Notes: generated by a model from the sequence alone, not told the origin. Shown: positions 6,300 through 15,509, numbered from the stretch's first letter. The stretch: DNA of 36,045 nucleotides from Thiopseudomonas sp. (GCA_023228985.1 JALOAC010000027.1:1-36045), one strand, 5' to 3'. Made by a program: numbers and translations.

Positions 6300-7181
6300 T
6301 TACAATGAATTAAGCGGTATTTTTAGGTAAGCAATGCCATTGTCTTCTGGCGGTGGGAAATGCCCTGCGCGCATATTGATTTGTACTGAAGGCAAAATAA
6401 GTACGGGCATATCGAGGGTCGCATCGCGCGTTTCACGCAGCTGTACAAATTCATTTTCTGTCACGCCTTGATGCACATGGATGTTGTTGGCGCGCTGCTC
6501 AGCCACGGAGCTGATATAGCGCAGCTCACGGCCATCGGGTTGGTAGTCGTGACACATATACAGCACAGTATCATCTGGCAGACTGAAAATTTTGTTAATG
6601 GATTGATACAGAGTGCGCGCATCGCCGCCGGGGAAATCACAGCGAGCCGTGCCGTAATCTGGCATAAATAAAGTGTCGCCAACAAAGGCAACCTGTTGGC
6701 TGGCGCCGCTAATTACGTAAGTCATACAGGCAGGCGTGTGTCCGGGTGTATGCATAGCAGTCAGCTTTAAACCGCCAATCATGAGCACATCACCATCGAC
6801 TAGTAAACGATCAAACTGGCTACCATCTCGGGCGAATTCGCTATCCAGATTAAAGAGCTTGCCAAAGGTGTCTTGCACCTGAGTGATCCGCGAACCAATA
6901 GCCAGCTTACCGCCTAGCACCTGCTGTAAATAAGGCGCGGCAGAGAGATGATCGGCATGCACATGGGTTTCTAAAATCCACTGTACCTGTGCGCCTAGTG
7001 CCTGAACACGAGCAACCAATTTATCGGCAGACGCCGTAGCGGTACGCCCGGATTTGGGGTCGTAATCCAAGACGCTGTCGATAATGGCGCAGGCATTGGT
7101 TTGGCTATCGAGCACCAAGTAACTGAGCGTCCAAGTCTCGGGATCAAAAAAGCCTTCAACCTGTAAGTATGAACTGGACAT
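6300..7181 (-). CDS. MBL-fold hydrolase, persulfide dioxygenase (ETHE1/Blh)-like
   Basis: From the ATG at 7181, with GGAGG six bases upstream, the protein has 293 residues; the longer frame to 7217 has no better signal. It carries the metal-binding THVHADH (residues 72-78), H-T-P-G-H-T-P and a later G-D-T-L-F, plus Y-G-T-A-R-C-D-F-P-G-G, a stretch typical of the Blh/ETHE1 branch that oxidises glutathione persulfide with one iron. A glyoxalase II role is less likely because of this signature. There is no fused rhodanese domain. It lies downstream of the peroxiredoxin on the same strand, suggesting a role in sulfane-sulfur or thiol defence. Confidence 0.85.
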   Translation of the reverse strand: MSSSYLQVEGFFDPETWTLSYLVLDSQTNACAIIDSVLDYDPKSGRTATASADKLVARVQALGAQVQWILETHVHADHLSAAPYLQQVLGGKLAIGSRITQVQDTFGKLFNLDSEFARDGSQFDRLLVDGDVLMIGGLKLTAMHTPGHTPACMTYVISGASQQVAFVGDTLFMPDYGTARCDFPGGDARTLYQSINKIFSLPDDTVLYMCHDYQPDGRELRYISSVAEQRANNIHVHQGVTENEFVQLRETRDATLDMPVLILPSVQINMRAGHFPPPEDNGIAYLKIPLNSL

Positions 7182-7215
7182 AGAGGCCTCCATGCGGTGA
7201 ATTAATGCAGAAAGC

Positions 7216-7242
7216 AAACTGCGGCCACAAGGACCGCAGTTT
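7216..7242 (-). terminator. Hairpin between the peroxiredoxin and MBL genes
   Basis: AAACTGCGG (7216-7224) and CCGCAGTTT (7234-7242) form a nine-base perfect stem. The T-rich tail is on the plus strand; on the minus strand, the direction of the flanking genes, the tail is only GCTTTC. It may act as a partial terminator reducing read-through from the peroxiredoxin gene into the MBL gene. Confidence 0.4.
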
Positions 7243-7290
7243 TTAGCTAATGTTGGATGCGTTATTCAGCACCCCACTTGTGCTCCAACC

Positions 7291-7938
7291 TTAGAGTGAC
7301 TTGGTTGAGTAGTACCAGTCAACCGTGTTGTAACCTTCGTTAGGTCGGTTGTCGGCTGCTTCGCTGGTCTTTGGCGGAGGAACAATCACATCCTGGCCTG
7401 GCACCCAAGCTTCTGGTGTCGCTACGCCATGCTTGTCAGAGGTCTGAAGTGCGGTCAATAAGCGCACGAACTCATCAATGCTACGACCGTTGCTCATTGG
7501 GTAGTAAACCATCGCACGTAAGATGCCTTCGGGGTCAATGATAAAGGTAGCACGTACCGCTTGAGTATCTGCCGCACCTGGGTGCACCATGCCGTAAGCA
7601 CTGGCTACTTCCATTTTGATGTCATCAATAATTGGGAATGGAATCTCCACGCCGAATTTTTCTTTGATGTTTAACGTCCAAGCTAAGTGCGAGAACAAGC
7701 TGTCGATAGACAAGCCCAGCAAGTCGCAGTTCATCTGCGCAAACTTAGGCGCCGCTTTGGCAAAAGCAATAAATTCAGTGGTACAAACTGGGGTGAAGTC
7801 CGCAGGGTGAGAGAATAAAATCAACCACTTACCTCGGTAGTCTTCAAGTGATTTAACACCATGTGTGGTGTTTGCTTTAAATGCTGGAGCAGCTTCGTTC
7901 AAGCGTGGGAAAGATGCTACAGGAGCTTGGTTTTCCAT
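7291..7938 (-). CDS. 1-Cys peroxiredoxin (Prx6 type)
   Basis: The 215-residue protein has the peroxidatic motif D-F-T-P-V-C-T-T-E with Cys52 and the extended C-terminal part of the Prx6 class (W-V-P-G-Q-D-V-I-V-P-P-P). The only other cysteine (in M-N-C-D-L) is close by, and none lies in the C-terminal part, so it fits the one-cysteine mechanism, reduced by glutathione or another thiol. It removes hydrogen peroxide and lipid peroxides in the cytoplasm. GAGGT lies eight bases before the ATG. An A+T-rich upstream region contains a plausible promoter. Confidence 0.95.
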   Translation of the reverse strand: MENQAPVASFPRLNEAAPAFKANTTHGVKSLEDYRGKWLILFSHPADFTPVCTTEFIAFAKAAPKFAQMNCDLLGLSIDSLFSHLAWTLNIKEKFGVEIPFPIIDDIKMEVASAYGMVHPGAADTQAVRATFIIDPEGILRAMVYYPMSNGRSIDEFVRLLTALQTSDKHGVATPEAWVPGQDVIVPPPKTSEAADNRPNEGYNTVDWYYSTKSL

Positions 7939-7983
7939 CTCTGTTACCTCTTGGGTTTGTTTAAGCTGTGTTCACTTTATCTA

Positions 7984-8012
7984 TTTATATTTTATATATC
8001 TAGTTATGTAAA
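7984..8012 (-). promoter_or_regulatory. Putative promoter of the peroxiredoxin gene
   Basis: On the minus strand TTTACA (8012-8007) and TATAAA (7989-7984) are 17 bases apart, about 45 bases before the start codon, within a very A+T-rich stretch. Several overlapping TATAAA-like hexamers make the exact -10 uncertain. No OxyR site was clear by eye. Confidence 0.4.
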
Positions 8013-8192
8013 GTTACTGCCACGATAGATATTGGCTATCAGTTGAATCAAGCCAATTAGCAATGAGGGCTGTAAACTATCTATGGAGCACAACTTTTGC
8101 GCGCTCGTGATTTTCAGGCAGCATCTAAGTTAGCTTTATAACCTGTTTTGCTCAGAAGTTAGGTTCCACCAAGGTTTATGCTTGAAGCCCAT

Positions 8193-8221
8193 GTGGGAGC
8201 GCATCTTATGCGCGATCGCGG
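8193..8221 (+). repeat. REP-like element (single copy)
   Basis: GTGGGAGCGCATCTTATGCG followed by CGATCGCGG resembles Pseudomonas REP elements, with an inner palindrome GCGCAT/ATGCGC. It lies in the 404-base gap between the peroxiredoxin and aminotransferase genes, which otherwise shows only promoter-like A+T-rich sequence near 7980-8010. No convincing inverted partner was found nearby. Confidence 0.5.
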
Positions 8222-8342
8222 TTTTACCATCAGCAGGGATTCTTGCAAAACACAAAGTGCAGGCGTAACCTGCTTTTTCTTGGCTCGCAGTGAGCCGACG
8301 TCGCTCAGACGGTTCTGGGCGCTTACGTTTAAGGTATTTATC

Positions 8343-9554
8343 ATGTCCGACACTCGTCGCTCTCGGCGCTTTGCGCGTATCGATCGTTTACCCCCTTATG
8401 TGTTTAATATTACTGCTGAATTGAAAATGGCCGCCCGTCGTCGTGGCGAGGACATTATTGATTTCAGCATGGGCAACCCGGATGGCGCTACACCTCAGCA
8501 TATCGTTGATAAACTGGTAGAAACGGTAGCACGGCAGGATACGCACGGTTATTCCACCTCGCGCGGCATTCCCCGCCTGCGTCGTGCTATTTGTCATTGG
8601 TACAAAGAGCGCTATGACGTGGATTTGGATCCGGAAACTGAGGCAATTGTTACTATCGGCTCTAAAGAAGGTCTGGCGCACCTGATGTTGGGTACTTTGG
8701 ATCAGGGTGATACAGTACTGGTGCCTAACCCCAGTTATCCGATCCATATTTACGGTGCAGTGATTGCTGGTGCGCAGGTGCGCTCGGTACCCCTTATTCC
8801 GGGTGTGGATTTTTTTGCTGAATTAGAGCGCGCGATTCGCGACTCTATCCCCAAACCTAAGATGATTATTTTGGGCTTTCCTTCAAACCCAACCGCGCAA
8901 TGTGTTGAGTTGGATTTCTTTGAGCGTGTGGTCGCGCTTGCTATCGAACACGATATTATCGTGGTGCATGATTTAGCCTATGCTGATATTGCTTACGATG
9001 GTTGGAAACCACCTTCTATACTGCAAGTGCCAGGCGCGCGTGATGTGGCCGTAGAGTTTTTCACTATGTCGAAAAGCTACAACATGGCTGGCTGGCGCAT
9101 TGGTTTTATGGTCGGCAATGAAGAGTTGGTTGCCGCGTTAGCACGGATCAAAAGCTACCACGATTACGGAAGCTTTACGCCGGTACAGGTAGCCGCCATC
9201 GCCGCGCTTGAAGGCGACCAACAGTGTGTGCTTGATATTGCCGAACAGTACCGTCAGCGCCGCAATTTGATGGTCAAAGGCCTGCATGAAATAGGCTGGA
9301 TGGTAGAAAAGCCAAAAGCCTCCATGTATATCTGGGCCAAAATACCTGAGGCTTATGCACACATGGGCTCACTGGAGTTTTCTAAAAAACTGTTAGCTGA
9401 TGCCAAAATCAGTGTCTCGCCAGGGATTGGTTTTGGTGATTATGGCGACGACCATGTGCGCTTTGCCCTGATTGAAAACCTTGACCGCTCCCGCCAAGCT
9501 TTGCGTGGTATTCGTGCCATGTTTAGAGCTGATGGTGTGTTGCCGAATCAGTAA
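8343..9554 (+). CDS. alaC: Alanine-synthesising aminotransferase AlaC (class I/II)
   Basis: The 403-residue protein is a fold-type I PLP aminotransferase. The Schiff-base lysine is in F-T-M-S-K-S-Y-N-M-A-G-W (Lys244), preceded by V-V-H-D-L-A-Y (Asp210, Tyr213), and R-F-A-L-I-E-N with the substrate arginine near the end. The long SKSYNMAGWR run and the N-terminal R-L-P-P-Y-V-F match AlaC/YfdZ, which makes alanine from pyruvate and glutamate; a related methionine or diaminopimelate aminotransferase cannot be fully excluded. The start at 8343 has AAGG nine bases upstream; the open frame to 8178 runs through a REP element and is not coding. Confidence 0.9.
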   Translation: MSDTRRSRRFARIDRLPPYVFNITAELKMAARRRGEDIIDFSMGNPDGATPQHIVDKLVETVARQDTHGYSTSRGIPRLRRAICHWYKERYDVDLDPETEAIVTIGSKEGLAHLMLGTLDQGDTVLVPNPSYPIHIYGAVIAGAQVRSVPLIPGVDFFAELERAIRDSIPKPKMIILGFPSNPTAQCVELDFFERVVALAIEHDIIVVHDLAYADIAYDGWKPPSILQVPGARDVAVEFFTMSKSYNMAGWRIGFMVGNEELVAALARIKSYHDYGSFTPVQVAAIAALEGDQQCVLDIAEQYRQRRNLMVKGLHEIGWMVEKPKASMYIWAKIPEAYAHMGSLEFSKKLLADAKISVSPGIGFGDYGDDHVRFALIENLDRSRQALRGIRAMFRADGVLPNQ

Positions 9555-9603
9555 GCAACACTGTATCGAGCTGGGAGTAAGGCGCCCAGCTCAACATCTT
9601 TCT

Positions 9604-9626
9604 TTATCCACAATTCCTGTGGATAA
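9604..9626. promoter_or_regulatory. Inverted pair of perfect DnaA boxes
   Basis: TTATCCACA (9604-9612) and its complement TGTGGATAA (9618-9626) face each other across five bases; both match the DnaA-box consensus TTATNCACA exactly. They lie 50 bases after the aminotransferase stop and are followed by A+T-rich DNA to about 9840. No dnaA, dnaN or gyrB is near, so this is not the usual oriC. It could be a DnaA-titration or regulatory site, or a simple hairpin at the gene end, since the pair forms a nine-base stem without a T-tract. Confidence 0.5.
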
Positions 9627-9969
9627 CTCTGTGAGTATCTTGCTAACAGATGGCGCTAAGGTTGATTGTTTATAGCTCTGCAGCTGGGTGCTTAAAAAAC
9701 GCGCATTAAAATTAAATCCATTTATTTCAAGCACTTAGCAAAGTCAAGAATAAAATCAGTTGTAATTTTATATTTTATTAATGGCCATTTGCTAGCTAAC
9801 TTTTAGCTGTGCATAGTTATTTTTTGCAACCATAATGCAATAGCAAAAGCAAGCCGCTATCTTTGGATTCACTACTGTTTTGGAAGGCCAACCTCCTAGG
9901 CGAGGCGGACTAGAAAACCAGCTCGTGTAGCCTAGTAAGTCGTCTCGGATTTTGCAGGGGAATGCTTTT
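9627..9969. other. Non-coding A+T-rich stretch
   Basis: No gene with coding character is seen. The part 9690-9840 is rich in A and T, with runs such as TATTTTATTAAT. Nothing recognisable was found at 9840-9969. Confidence 0.5.
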
Positions 9970-10080
9970 GTGGGACCCGACTTGTCGGGGAAAGGAAATG
10001 CACAGAAGTCAGAGTTAAACCTACAACCTCAAATCTGTGCCATGGCTTGGCTTTTGGTTCCCTGACAAGTCAGGTCCCAC
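9970..10080. repeat. REPIN, type 1 (inverted REP pair)
   Basis: GTGGGACCCGACTTGTCGGG at 9970-9989 and an inverted copy ending at 10080 (CTGACAAGTCAGGTCCCAC) flank about 65 bases of unrelated sequence. Each arm holds its own small palindrome around ACTTGT. The same core, GTGGGACCYGACTTGTCRGG, recurs as a second inverted pair at 15510-15610. Confidence 0.82.
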
Positions 10081-10123
10081 ATTGGTTTGTGCCTAACTCA
10101 ACCCTCGCATAAGCCTTACAACG

Positions 10124-10150
10124 CGCATCGCGCAGAAGCTGCGCTCCAAC
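10124..10150 (-). repeat. REP-like element, GTTGGAG type
   Basis: On the minus strand GTTGGAGCGCAGCTTCTGCG followed by CGATGCG has an inner palindrome GCGCAG/CTGCGC. A diverged copy, GTTGGAGTCCAGCTTCTGGG then CGATGCG, is on the minus strand at 15639-15665. Both copies sit just outside a type 1 REPIN. Confidence 0.65.
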
Positions 10151-10158
10151 AGGAGTTG

Positions 10159-11298
10159 TTAGCTGTATTTACGTTGGTACTGGGTAACCTTGGGAAGGTA
10201 ACGGCGTGTTTCGGCGTAAGGCAGCTTGGCAACTAGCTGGTTATAAACCTGCGCCGGGCTTAGGCGGTTAATCTGGGCAAAGGCCTGATCGCGGTTGCTG
10301 TGGAAGGCTTTCAGTACATTACCGCTACCGGTGTTGTAACCGGCAATCACACAGTATTCACGTGATAATGGATGAGTCACGCGCGCTAAATAACGATCAT
10401 TTAAAATCGACAGGTAAGCAGCGCCCATCTGAATATTGTTTTGCGGCATAAATAGATAGTCTTTGCTGGGTGTTCCGGGCCTGTTATAAATCAGCTGGTG
10501 CGCATCACGCCCCGCCGTGGTGGGCACGATTTGCATCAAACCATAGGCCGGCACATGGCTGATGGCATAGGGATTGAAGCTACTCTCAGCTTCCATAATC
10601 GCGTAAATCAGTGAGCTTTTAACCTTAAAGCGGCGGCTATTCTGCGCCACATAACTGGCGTACTTGTGCTGTGAGTTAGCCTGATGGTTTTGCACCATGG
10701 CAAAGCTGACGAAGTAGCGGGTTTTGCCTTTGTACTTATCCTGCTGATAGGCATTAGCCAGAAGATGCTTGGCGTACTGCCCTGCTCGCCACTCATAACG
10801 TATGGCTTGACCTTGATGGTCAACGACCAAACCATGCAAGAAGGGTTCTGCGCCTATGTTGACCGCTTTGTCGCTGAGTAAGTCCACTCCAGATGGGTCG
10901 CTAGGCGCTAATAAGGTGCTAATGATGGCTTGCTCAAGCTTGGCTTTAGCGTCTTTCTTTTCAATGGTTTCCACACGAATCACGCCCGTATCAAAGTTAA
11001 CCACCGCACGGGTTTGGTATTTATCGCTGTATTTTACGTATTCGGTTTTGCTGGCAACCCGCTTGTCGCCCCACTTTTTAGCCAGCTTATTGGCCAATTG
11101 CTCAAGCTGCCCACGGACTAATCTGTCGACTTCCGGAATGCCTGTGGAGGGAATCTGGCTGCCGATGGCGCCTTTGAGTTCACCTTGTGCCACTCGTCGA
11201 CCCACATCAACTGAGCGGCGAACCTGCTGAGGCTTACATGCGACTAAGGTGACTAGCGGGCTTAAGGCTAGAAGCTGTAATAGTTGGCGTCTATTCAT
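10159..11298 (-). CDS. mltC: Membrane-bound lytic murein transglycosylase C
   Basis: MltC cleaves the glycan strands of peptidoglycan with formation of 1,6-anhydro ends. The 379-residue protein starts with a lipoprotein signal ending L-V-A-C (Cys21, residue 22 Lys), so it should be anchored, probably at the outer membrane. The N-terminal DUF3393-type domain covers roughly residues 50-200 and the SLT domain follows, with the catalytic glutamate in M-E-A-E-S-S-F (Glu238), then Y-G-L-M-Q-I and A-G-Y-N-T-G-S-G. It starts 38 bases after hrpA on the same strand and may be read through from it. Confidence 0.94.
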   Translation of the reverse strand: MNRRQLLQLLALSPLVTLVACKPQQVRRSVDVGRRVAQGELKGAIGSQIPSTGIPEVDRLVRGQLEQLANKLAKKWGDKRVASKTEYVKYSDKYQTRAVVNFDTGVIRVETIEKKDAKAKLEQAIISTLLAPSDPSGVDLLSDKAVNIGAEPFLHGLVVDHQGQAIRYEWRAGQYAKHLLANAYQQDKYKGKTRYFVSFAMVQNHQANSQHKYASYVAQNSRRFKVKSSLIYAIMEAESSFNPYAISHVPAYGLMQIVPTTAGRDAHQLIYNRPGTPSKDYLFMPQNNIQMGAAYLSILNDRYLARVTHPLSREYCVIAGYNTGSGNVLKAFHSNRDQAFAQINRLSPAQVYNQLVAKLPYAETRRYLPKVTQYQRKYS

Positions 11299-11336
11299 GG
11301 CTCTATTTATTCATACTCACTTGTATCACGCAACCT

Positions 11337-14300
11337 CTAGTCGAGCGTCTGCGCCCACTGTTTGGCCATGCGCTTATCGGACACCGGTATTTTGGTGCCG
11401 AGCTGCTGGGCAAACAGTGAAACGCGGTACTCTTCCAGCATCCAGCGATACAGCAGCAGTTCAGGGTCATGCTTGCCTTCTTTTTGATGCTTGTTTTGCT
11501 TTTGCTGTAGTTTTTCTAGGTAGCCGCTGAGCTCCAGCGTCCAGACACGGTCTTTTTGCAACTGCGCGCCCAGTTTATCGAGCCGCTGGGCGATGGCTTT
11601 TAAGTAACGTGGGTACTCTTGCAGCCACTGGCTAGGCGTATCACGAACAAAGCCGGGGTAGATCAAACCACTAAGCTGGCTTTTGATGTCATTTAGCGCC
11701 ACGGCCATGCTCAGGTCTATGCGGCCTTTCAGGCGTTTTTTCAGCTCATGCCAACGCTGCAAAATATCTTTCAGGCGCTTAACTAGCTGTTCGCCCTGCT
11801 CTACTACCGCACCGCGATGTTGTTCAGCCAGCTGCATAATCTGGGTTGAATCACGCGGCAGCTTATCTAATCCAGACAAAACCAGTGCTTCAGCACAAGC
11901 CAGCAGCACATCCTCGCTCAGCGCTTCAATGCGTCCTAACTCCCGATAGAGCAATGCTAGCTGATTGTCCTTGCCAAGCTGTTCACGAATGTATTTGCCC
12001 GGCTCGGCCCACTGCTGCACCAGTAAACGCTGTACAGCACGGCGGTGTTCATAATCGGCTTGGACTTGGCTGGCAAACTGGCTTTGCTGCACCACCCCTT
12101 CTTGCTCCACCAAGGCGGGATAGACGGTCATGCTCAGGCCGGCAATTTGTTGTTGCTGGTAGTCTTCAAGCTTGAAATCAGCCACATCCAATTCGGCGGG
12201 TGCGTTGTCCTTTTGTTGACTTTTCAACTCAGCTAGCGCGGTCTGACTGGCCTCGCCAAATTGGCTGGTCAAAGCAGAAAAGTCACGGCTCTCGCCTAAG
12301 CGTTTTCCTTTTGCATCAAGAACTTCAACGTTCATTCTCAAGTGATTGTCGAGGTTGTTAAAAGCGTTTTTCCACGCATCCTCTGGAATTTTTGCGCCGG
12401 TCATCCGCAATAATTGGTGCGCTAACACCTCAGTCAATTCGCCCTCAGCAAAGGGCATGTTGTCGAGTGCCGCACGGACAAAGTCCGGTACGGGAACAAA
12501 GTTTTTGCGGATGGCTTTAGGCAGTTGTCGCACCAAGGCAATGCATAATTCTTCCAGCAATCCCGGCACTAGCCAGTGCAAACGACTTTGTGGAATTTGC
12601 AGTAAAACGGGCACAGGTACACTGAGCGTGACGCCATCGCGCGGATGACTGGGATCAAACTCGTAGCTTAGCGGCAACTGCAAACCATTCCATTCTAAGT
12701 GGTCAGGGTATTTTCCTCCCGTGACTTCGCTGGCCTCACGCTGCAAGGCATCCGCCTCGGTCATGATCAGCAAGTCTGCTTGTTTAGCGCTGCCACGTTT
12801 ATACCAGCGCTCAAAACTGGCGGTTTGGTAAATATCCGCTGGCACATGGCGATCATAAAACGCAAACAGGGTTTCATCGTCGGCCAAAATATCACGCCGG
12901 CGTGCCTTGGCTTCGAGCTTGTCGAGCGTGGCCAGCAGTTCACGGTTTGCACGCAAACAGCGCGCACGGCTGATAATGTCGCCACCGACTAAGCCTTCAC
13001 GGATAAACAGCTCGCGACTTAATACGGGGTCCAGCGGTCCATAATGCACAGCGCGGCGTCCAACTAGAATCAGGCCGTAGAGCGTGATTTGCTCATAAGC
13101 CACCACCTGACCGCGGCGCTTTTCCCAGTGTGGCTCCAGATAAGTACGTTTAATCAGGTGCTCGCCAGCCTGCTCCGCCCACACTGGATCAATTCGTGCC
13201 ACCATGCGCGCGTAGAGCCTTGTGGTTTCGACCAGTTCAGCCGTCATGAGCCACTGTGGGCGTTTGCGCCCCAAACCACTGGAAGGATGAATCAGAAAGC
13301 GACGTTGACGCGCGCCGAGATAATCGTTGTCTTCGGTTTTCTGCCCGATATGGCTGAGCAAACCGGGCAACAGCGCTTTATGCAGCGCATCATAGTCAGC
13401 AGCTTGCTCATTAAAGGGCAGTTTCAATTCGCGACAAATCAAGGTCAGCTGTCGATGAGCATCGCGCCATTCGCGCAAACGCAGGTAGTTAACAAACTGG
13501 CTGCGACACCAACGGCGCAAGGCCGAAGCCCCTAAAGCCAGTCGTTGTTCTTCAAAGTCACGCCACAGATTAATAATAGCGGCAAAATCAGAATCAGGGT
13601 CTTTCCACTGCGCATGGGCTTGGTCGGCGGCCTGCTGTTTATCCGCTGGACGCTCACGCACGTCCTGTGCAGACAGTGAGCTGGCCACGATAAGCACCTC
13701 ACGTAAACTGCCGTGTTCGGCACCAGCTAGCAGCATGCGCCCTACCCTTGGATCTATAGGCAGGCGCGCTAACTGTCGACCCAGCGCCGTGAGCTCACCT
13801 TGCAGGCTAACAGCTTGCAGCTCTTGCAAGATGGTAAAGCCATCGCTGATGGCACGACCTTCTGGCGGCTCAAGAAATGGGAAGTCTTCAATCGCGCCCA
13901 AACGCAAATGCAGCATTTGTAAAATAACAGCCGCAAGGTTGGTACGCAGGATTTCCGGATCGGTAAACTCTGGGCGATTAAGAAAATCTTCTTCACTGTA
14001 TAAACGTATGCAAATACCCGCCTCAACCCGACCACAACGGCCTTGCCGCTGATTGGCGCTGGCTTGGGAAATGGCTTCGATGGGTAAACGCTGAATTTTA
14101 GCGCGGTAGCTGTAGCGGCTGATGCGGGCGGTGCCGCTGTCGATGACATAACGAATGCCGGGCACAGTCAGCGAGGTTTCGGCCACGTTGGTAGCGAGCA
14201 CCACTTTGCGCCCTGTTTGTGGCTGAAAGATTTTTTGTTGCTCACTGGGCGAGAGCCGCGCATACAGCGGCAAAATAAGCGTGTGTTTTAACTCAGCTTT

Positions 14301-15248
14301 GCGCAACACCTCAGCGCACTCGCGGATTTCTCGCTCACCGGGCAAAAACACCAGTACATCACCGGGCAGGCGTTTTTGGCTGCGCTCGTAATCTGCTATC
14401 TCAGCCAGCGCGCGCACAATGCCTTGTTCAACGCTCAGGTCTTCTTCTTGTGTTTGCCCGTCCTCATCGCGTTCGGCCAACAGCGGGCGGTACCAGGTTT
14501 CGACCGGATAGGTGCGGCCTGACACTTCAATGATAGGCGCATTATCGAAATGCTCGGAAAAGCGCTGCAAATCAATGGTGGCCGAGGTGATAATGACTTT
14601 TAAGTCGGGGCGTTTGGGCAGAATATTTTTGATATAACCGAGCAGAAAGTCGATATTCAGACTGCGTTCGTGGGCTTCGTCGATAATTAGCGTGTCGTAG
14701 CGTTGCAAAAAACGATCGCGGGCGGTTTCGGCCAGTAAGATGCCGTCCGTCATCAGTTTGATTAGGGTGTTGTCATCACTGTGGTCCTCATAACGCACCT
14801 GATAACCTACCACGCCACCGAGCGGTGTATTGAGTTCTTCCGCAATACGGCTTGCTACGCTGCGTGCTGCTAGGCGTCTGGGCTGGGTGTGGCCAATCAG
14901 GCCTTGCACCCCGCGGCCTAACTCTAAGCAGAGCTTGGGCAGCTGCGTGGTCTTACCTGAACCGGTTTCACCGGCAATCACCAACACCTGATGCTTGCTT
15001 AACGCTTCTTTAATGGCTTCGCGGTGCTCGGCAATCGGCAGCTGCTCGTCATAGCTGATGGCTGGGACGCTGGCTTGGCGCGTTTGTACGGTGGCCAGTG
15101 AGCGTTCGAGGCGTTGTTGCCATTGATTGAACGCTTGCTCGTTGGGCCGGCGCTGGAGTTGGCGTAACTGACGCTGTAAAGCGTACTGTTCCTTGCAAAG
15201 CGTTTGATTTATTTGCTGTGAAAGCTGTTTAAAGTCTGCGTGTTGCAC
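11337..15248 (-). CDS. hrpA: ATP-dependent RNA helicase HrpA (DEAH box)
   Basis: The 1303-residue protein matches E. coli HrpA in length. Motifs seen: GETGSGKTT (residues 93-101), T-Q-P-R-R-L-A-A-R-S, DEAH (190-193), T-S-A-T (221-224), N-V-A-E-T-S-L-T-V-P-G and N-Q-R-Q-G-R-C-G-R. The helicase core is followed by the helicase-associated and OB-fold parts and a long C-terminal DUF3418 region. HrpA unwinds RNA; in E. coli it is linked to fimbrial mRNA processing and rescue of stalled ribosomes. The reading frame is uninterrupted. Confidence 0.96.
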   Translation of the reverse strand: MQHADFKQLSQQINQTLCKEQYALQRQLRQLQRRPNEQAFNQWQQRLERSLATVQTRQASVPAISYDEQLPIAEHREAIKEALSKHQVLVIAGETGSGKTTQLPKLCLELGRGVQGLIGHTQPRRLAARSVASRIAEELNTPLGGVVGYQVRYEDHSDDNTLIKLMTDGILLAETARDRFLQRYDTLIIDEAHERSLNIDFLLGYIKNILPKRPDLKVIITSATIDLQRFSEHFDNAPIIEVSGRTYPVETWYRPLLAERDEDGQTQEEDLSVEQGIVRALAEIADYERSQKRLPGDVLVFLPGEREIRECAEVLRKAELKHTLILPLYARLSPSEQQKIFQPQTGRKVVLATNVAETSLTVPGIRYVIDSGTARISRYSYRAKIQRLPIEAISQASANQRQGRCGRVEAGICIRLYSEEDFLNRPEFTDPEILRTNLAAVILQMLHLRLGAIEDFPFLEPPEGRAISDGFTILQELQAVSLQGELTALGRQLARLPIDPRVGRMLLAGAEHGSLREVLIVASSLSAQDVRERPADKQQAADQAHAQWKDPDSDFAAIINLWRDFEEQRLALGASALRRWCRSQFVNYLRLREWRDAHRQLTLICRELKLPFNEQAADYDALHKALLPGLLSHIGQKTEDNDYLGARQRRFLIHPSSGLGRKRPQWLMTAELVETTRLYARMVARIDPVWAEQAGEHLIKRTYLEPHWEKRRGQVVAYEQITLYGLILVGRRAVHYGPLDPVLSRELFIREGLVGGDIISRARCLRANRELLATLDKLEAKARRRDILADDETLFAFYDRHVPADIYQTASFERWYKRGSAKQADLLIMTEADALQREASEVTGGKYPDHLEWNGLQLPLSYEFDPSHPRDGVTLSVPVPVLLQIPQSRLHWLVPGLLEELCIALVRQLPKAIRKNFVPVPDFVRAALDNMPFAEGELTEVLAHQLLRMTGAKIPEDAWKNAFNNLDNHLRMNVEVLDAKGKRLGESRDFSALTSQFGEASQTALAELKSQQKDNAPAELDVADFKLEDYQQQQIAGLSMTVYPALVEQEGVVQQSQFASQVQADYEHRRAVQRLLVQQWAEPGKYIREQLGKDNQLALLYRELGRIEALSEDVLLACAEALVLSGLDKLPRDSTQIMQLAEQHRGAVVEQGEQLVKRLKDILQRWHELKKRLKGRIDLSMAVALNDIKSQLSGLIYPGFVRDTPSQWLQEYPRYLKAIAQRLDKLGAQLQKDRVWTLELSGYLEKLQQKQNKHQKEGKHDPELLLYRWMLEEYRVSLFAQQLGTKIPVSDKRMAKQWAQTLD

Positions 15249-15339
15249 ATTAAAACCCGAAAAAATTTGTGCGCTAGTCTAGCATTTATCGAACCTGTTG
15301 GAGCTCAAGAGTTGCGCTCTACGAAAGTCCGGTACGCGC

Positions 15340-15428
15340 GTAGGAGGATGCCATGCGTCCGACCGCAGATTACACCTGCAAACACAGTATTGCCTGACAC
15401 ACCGCTCGCAGGCATGGCCTGCTCCTAC
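15340..15428. repeat. REPIN-like pair, type 2 (GTAGGAG)
   Basis: GTAGGAGGATGCCATGCGTC (from 15340) and the inverted CGCAGGCATGGCCTGCTCCT (15408-15427) flank a short spacer. The two arms differ at several bases, so the left arm is diverged. The gap 15249-15757 is otherwise filled with the type 1 REPIN and GTTGGAG elements and has no gene. Confidence 0.6.
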
Positions 15429-15509
15429 CCAAAACTGCTAATTCTGCGGGGTCGGTGTTGAGCAAGCTAGAACCACCCGCGCAATGGCTGCAAAGAAGCA
15501 CAGCGCCGT

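Noticed and set aside
8178..8342. N-terminal 55-residue extension of the aminotransferase
   Set aside because: It reads through a REP-like element and does not resemble the family; the ATG at 8343 has a good ribosome-binding site.
9604..9626. Chromosome replication origin
   Set aside because: Only two DnaA boxes are present, and neither dnaA, dnaN, recF nor rpmH is nearby, so a full oriC is not supported.
13769..14149. 126-residue minus-strand frame inside hrpA
   Set aside because: It lies in another frame of the intact helicase core; shadow frame only.
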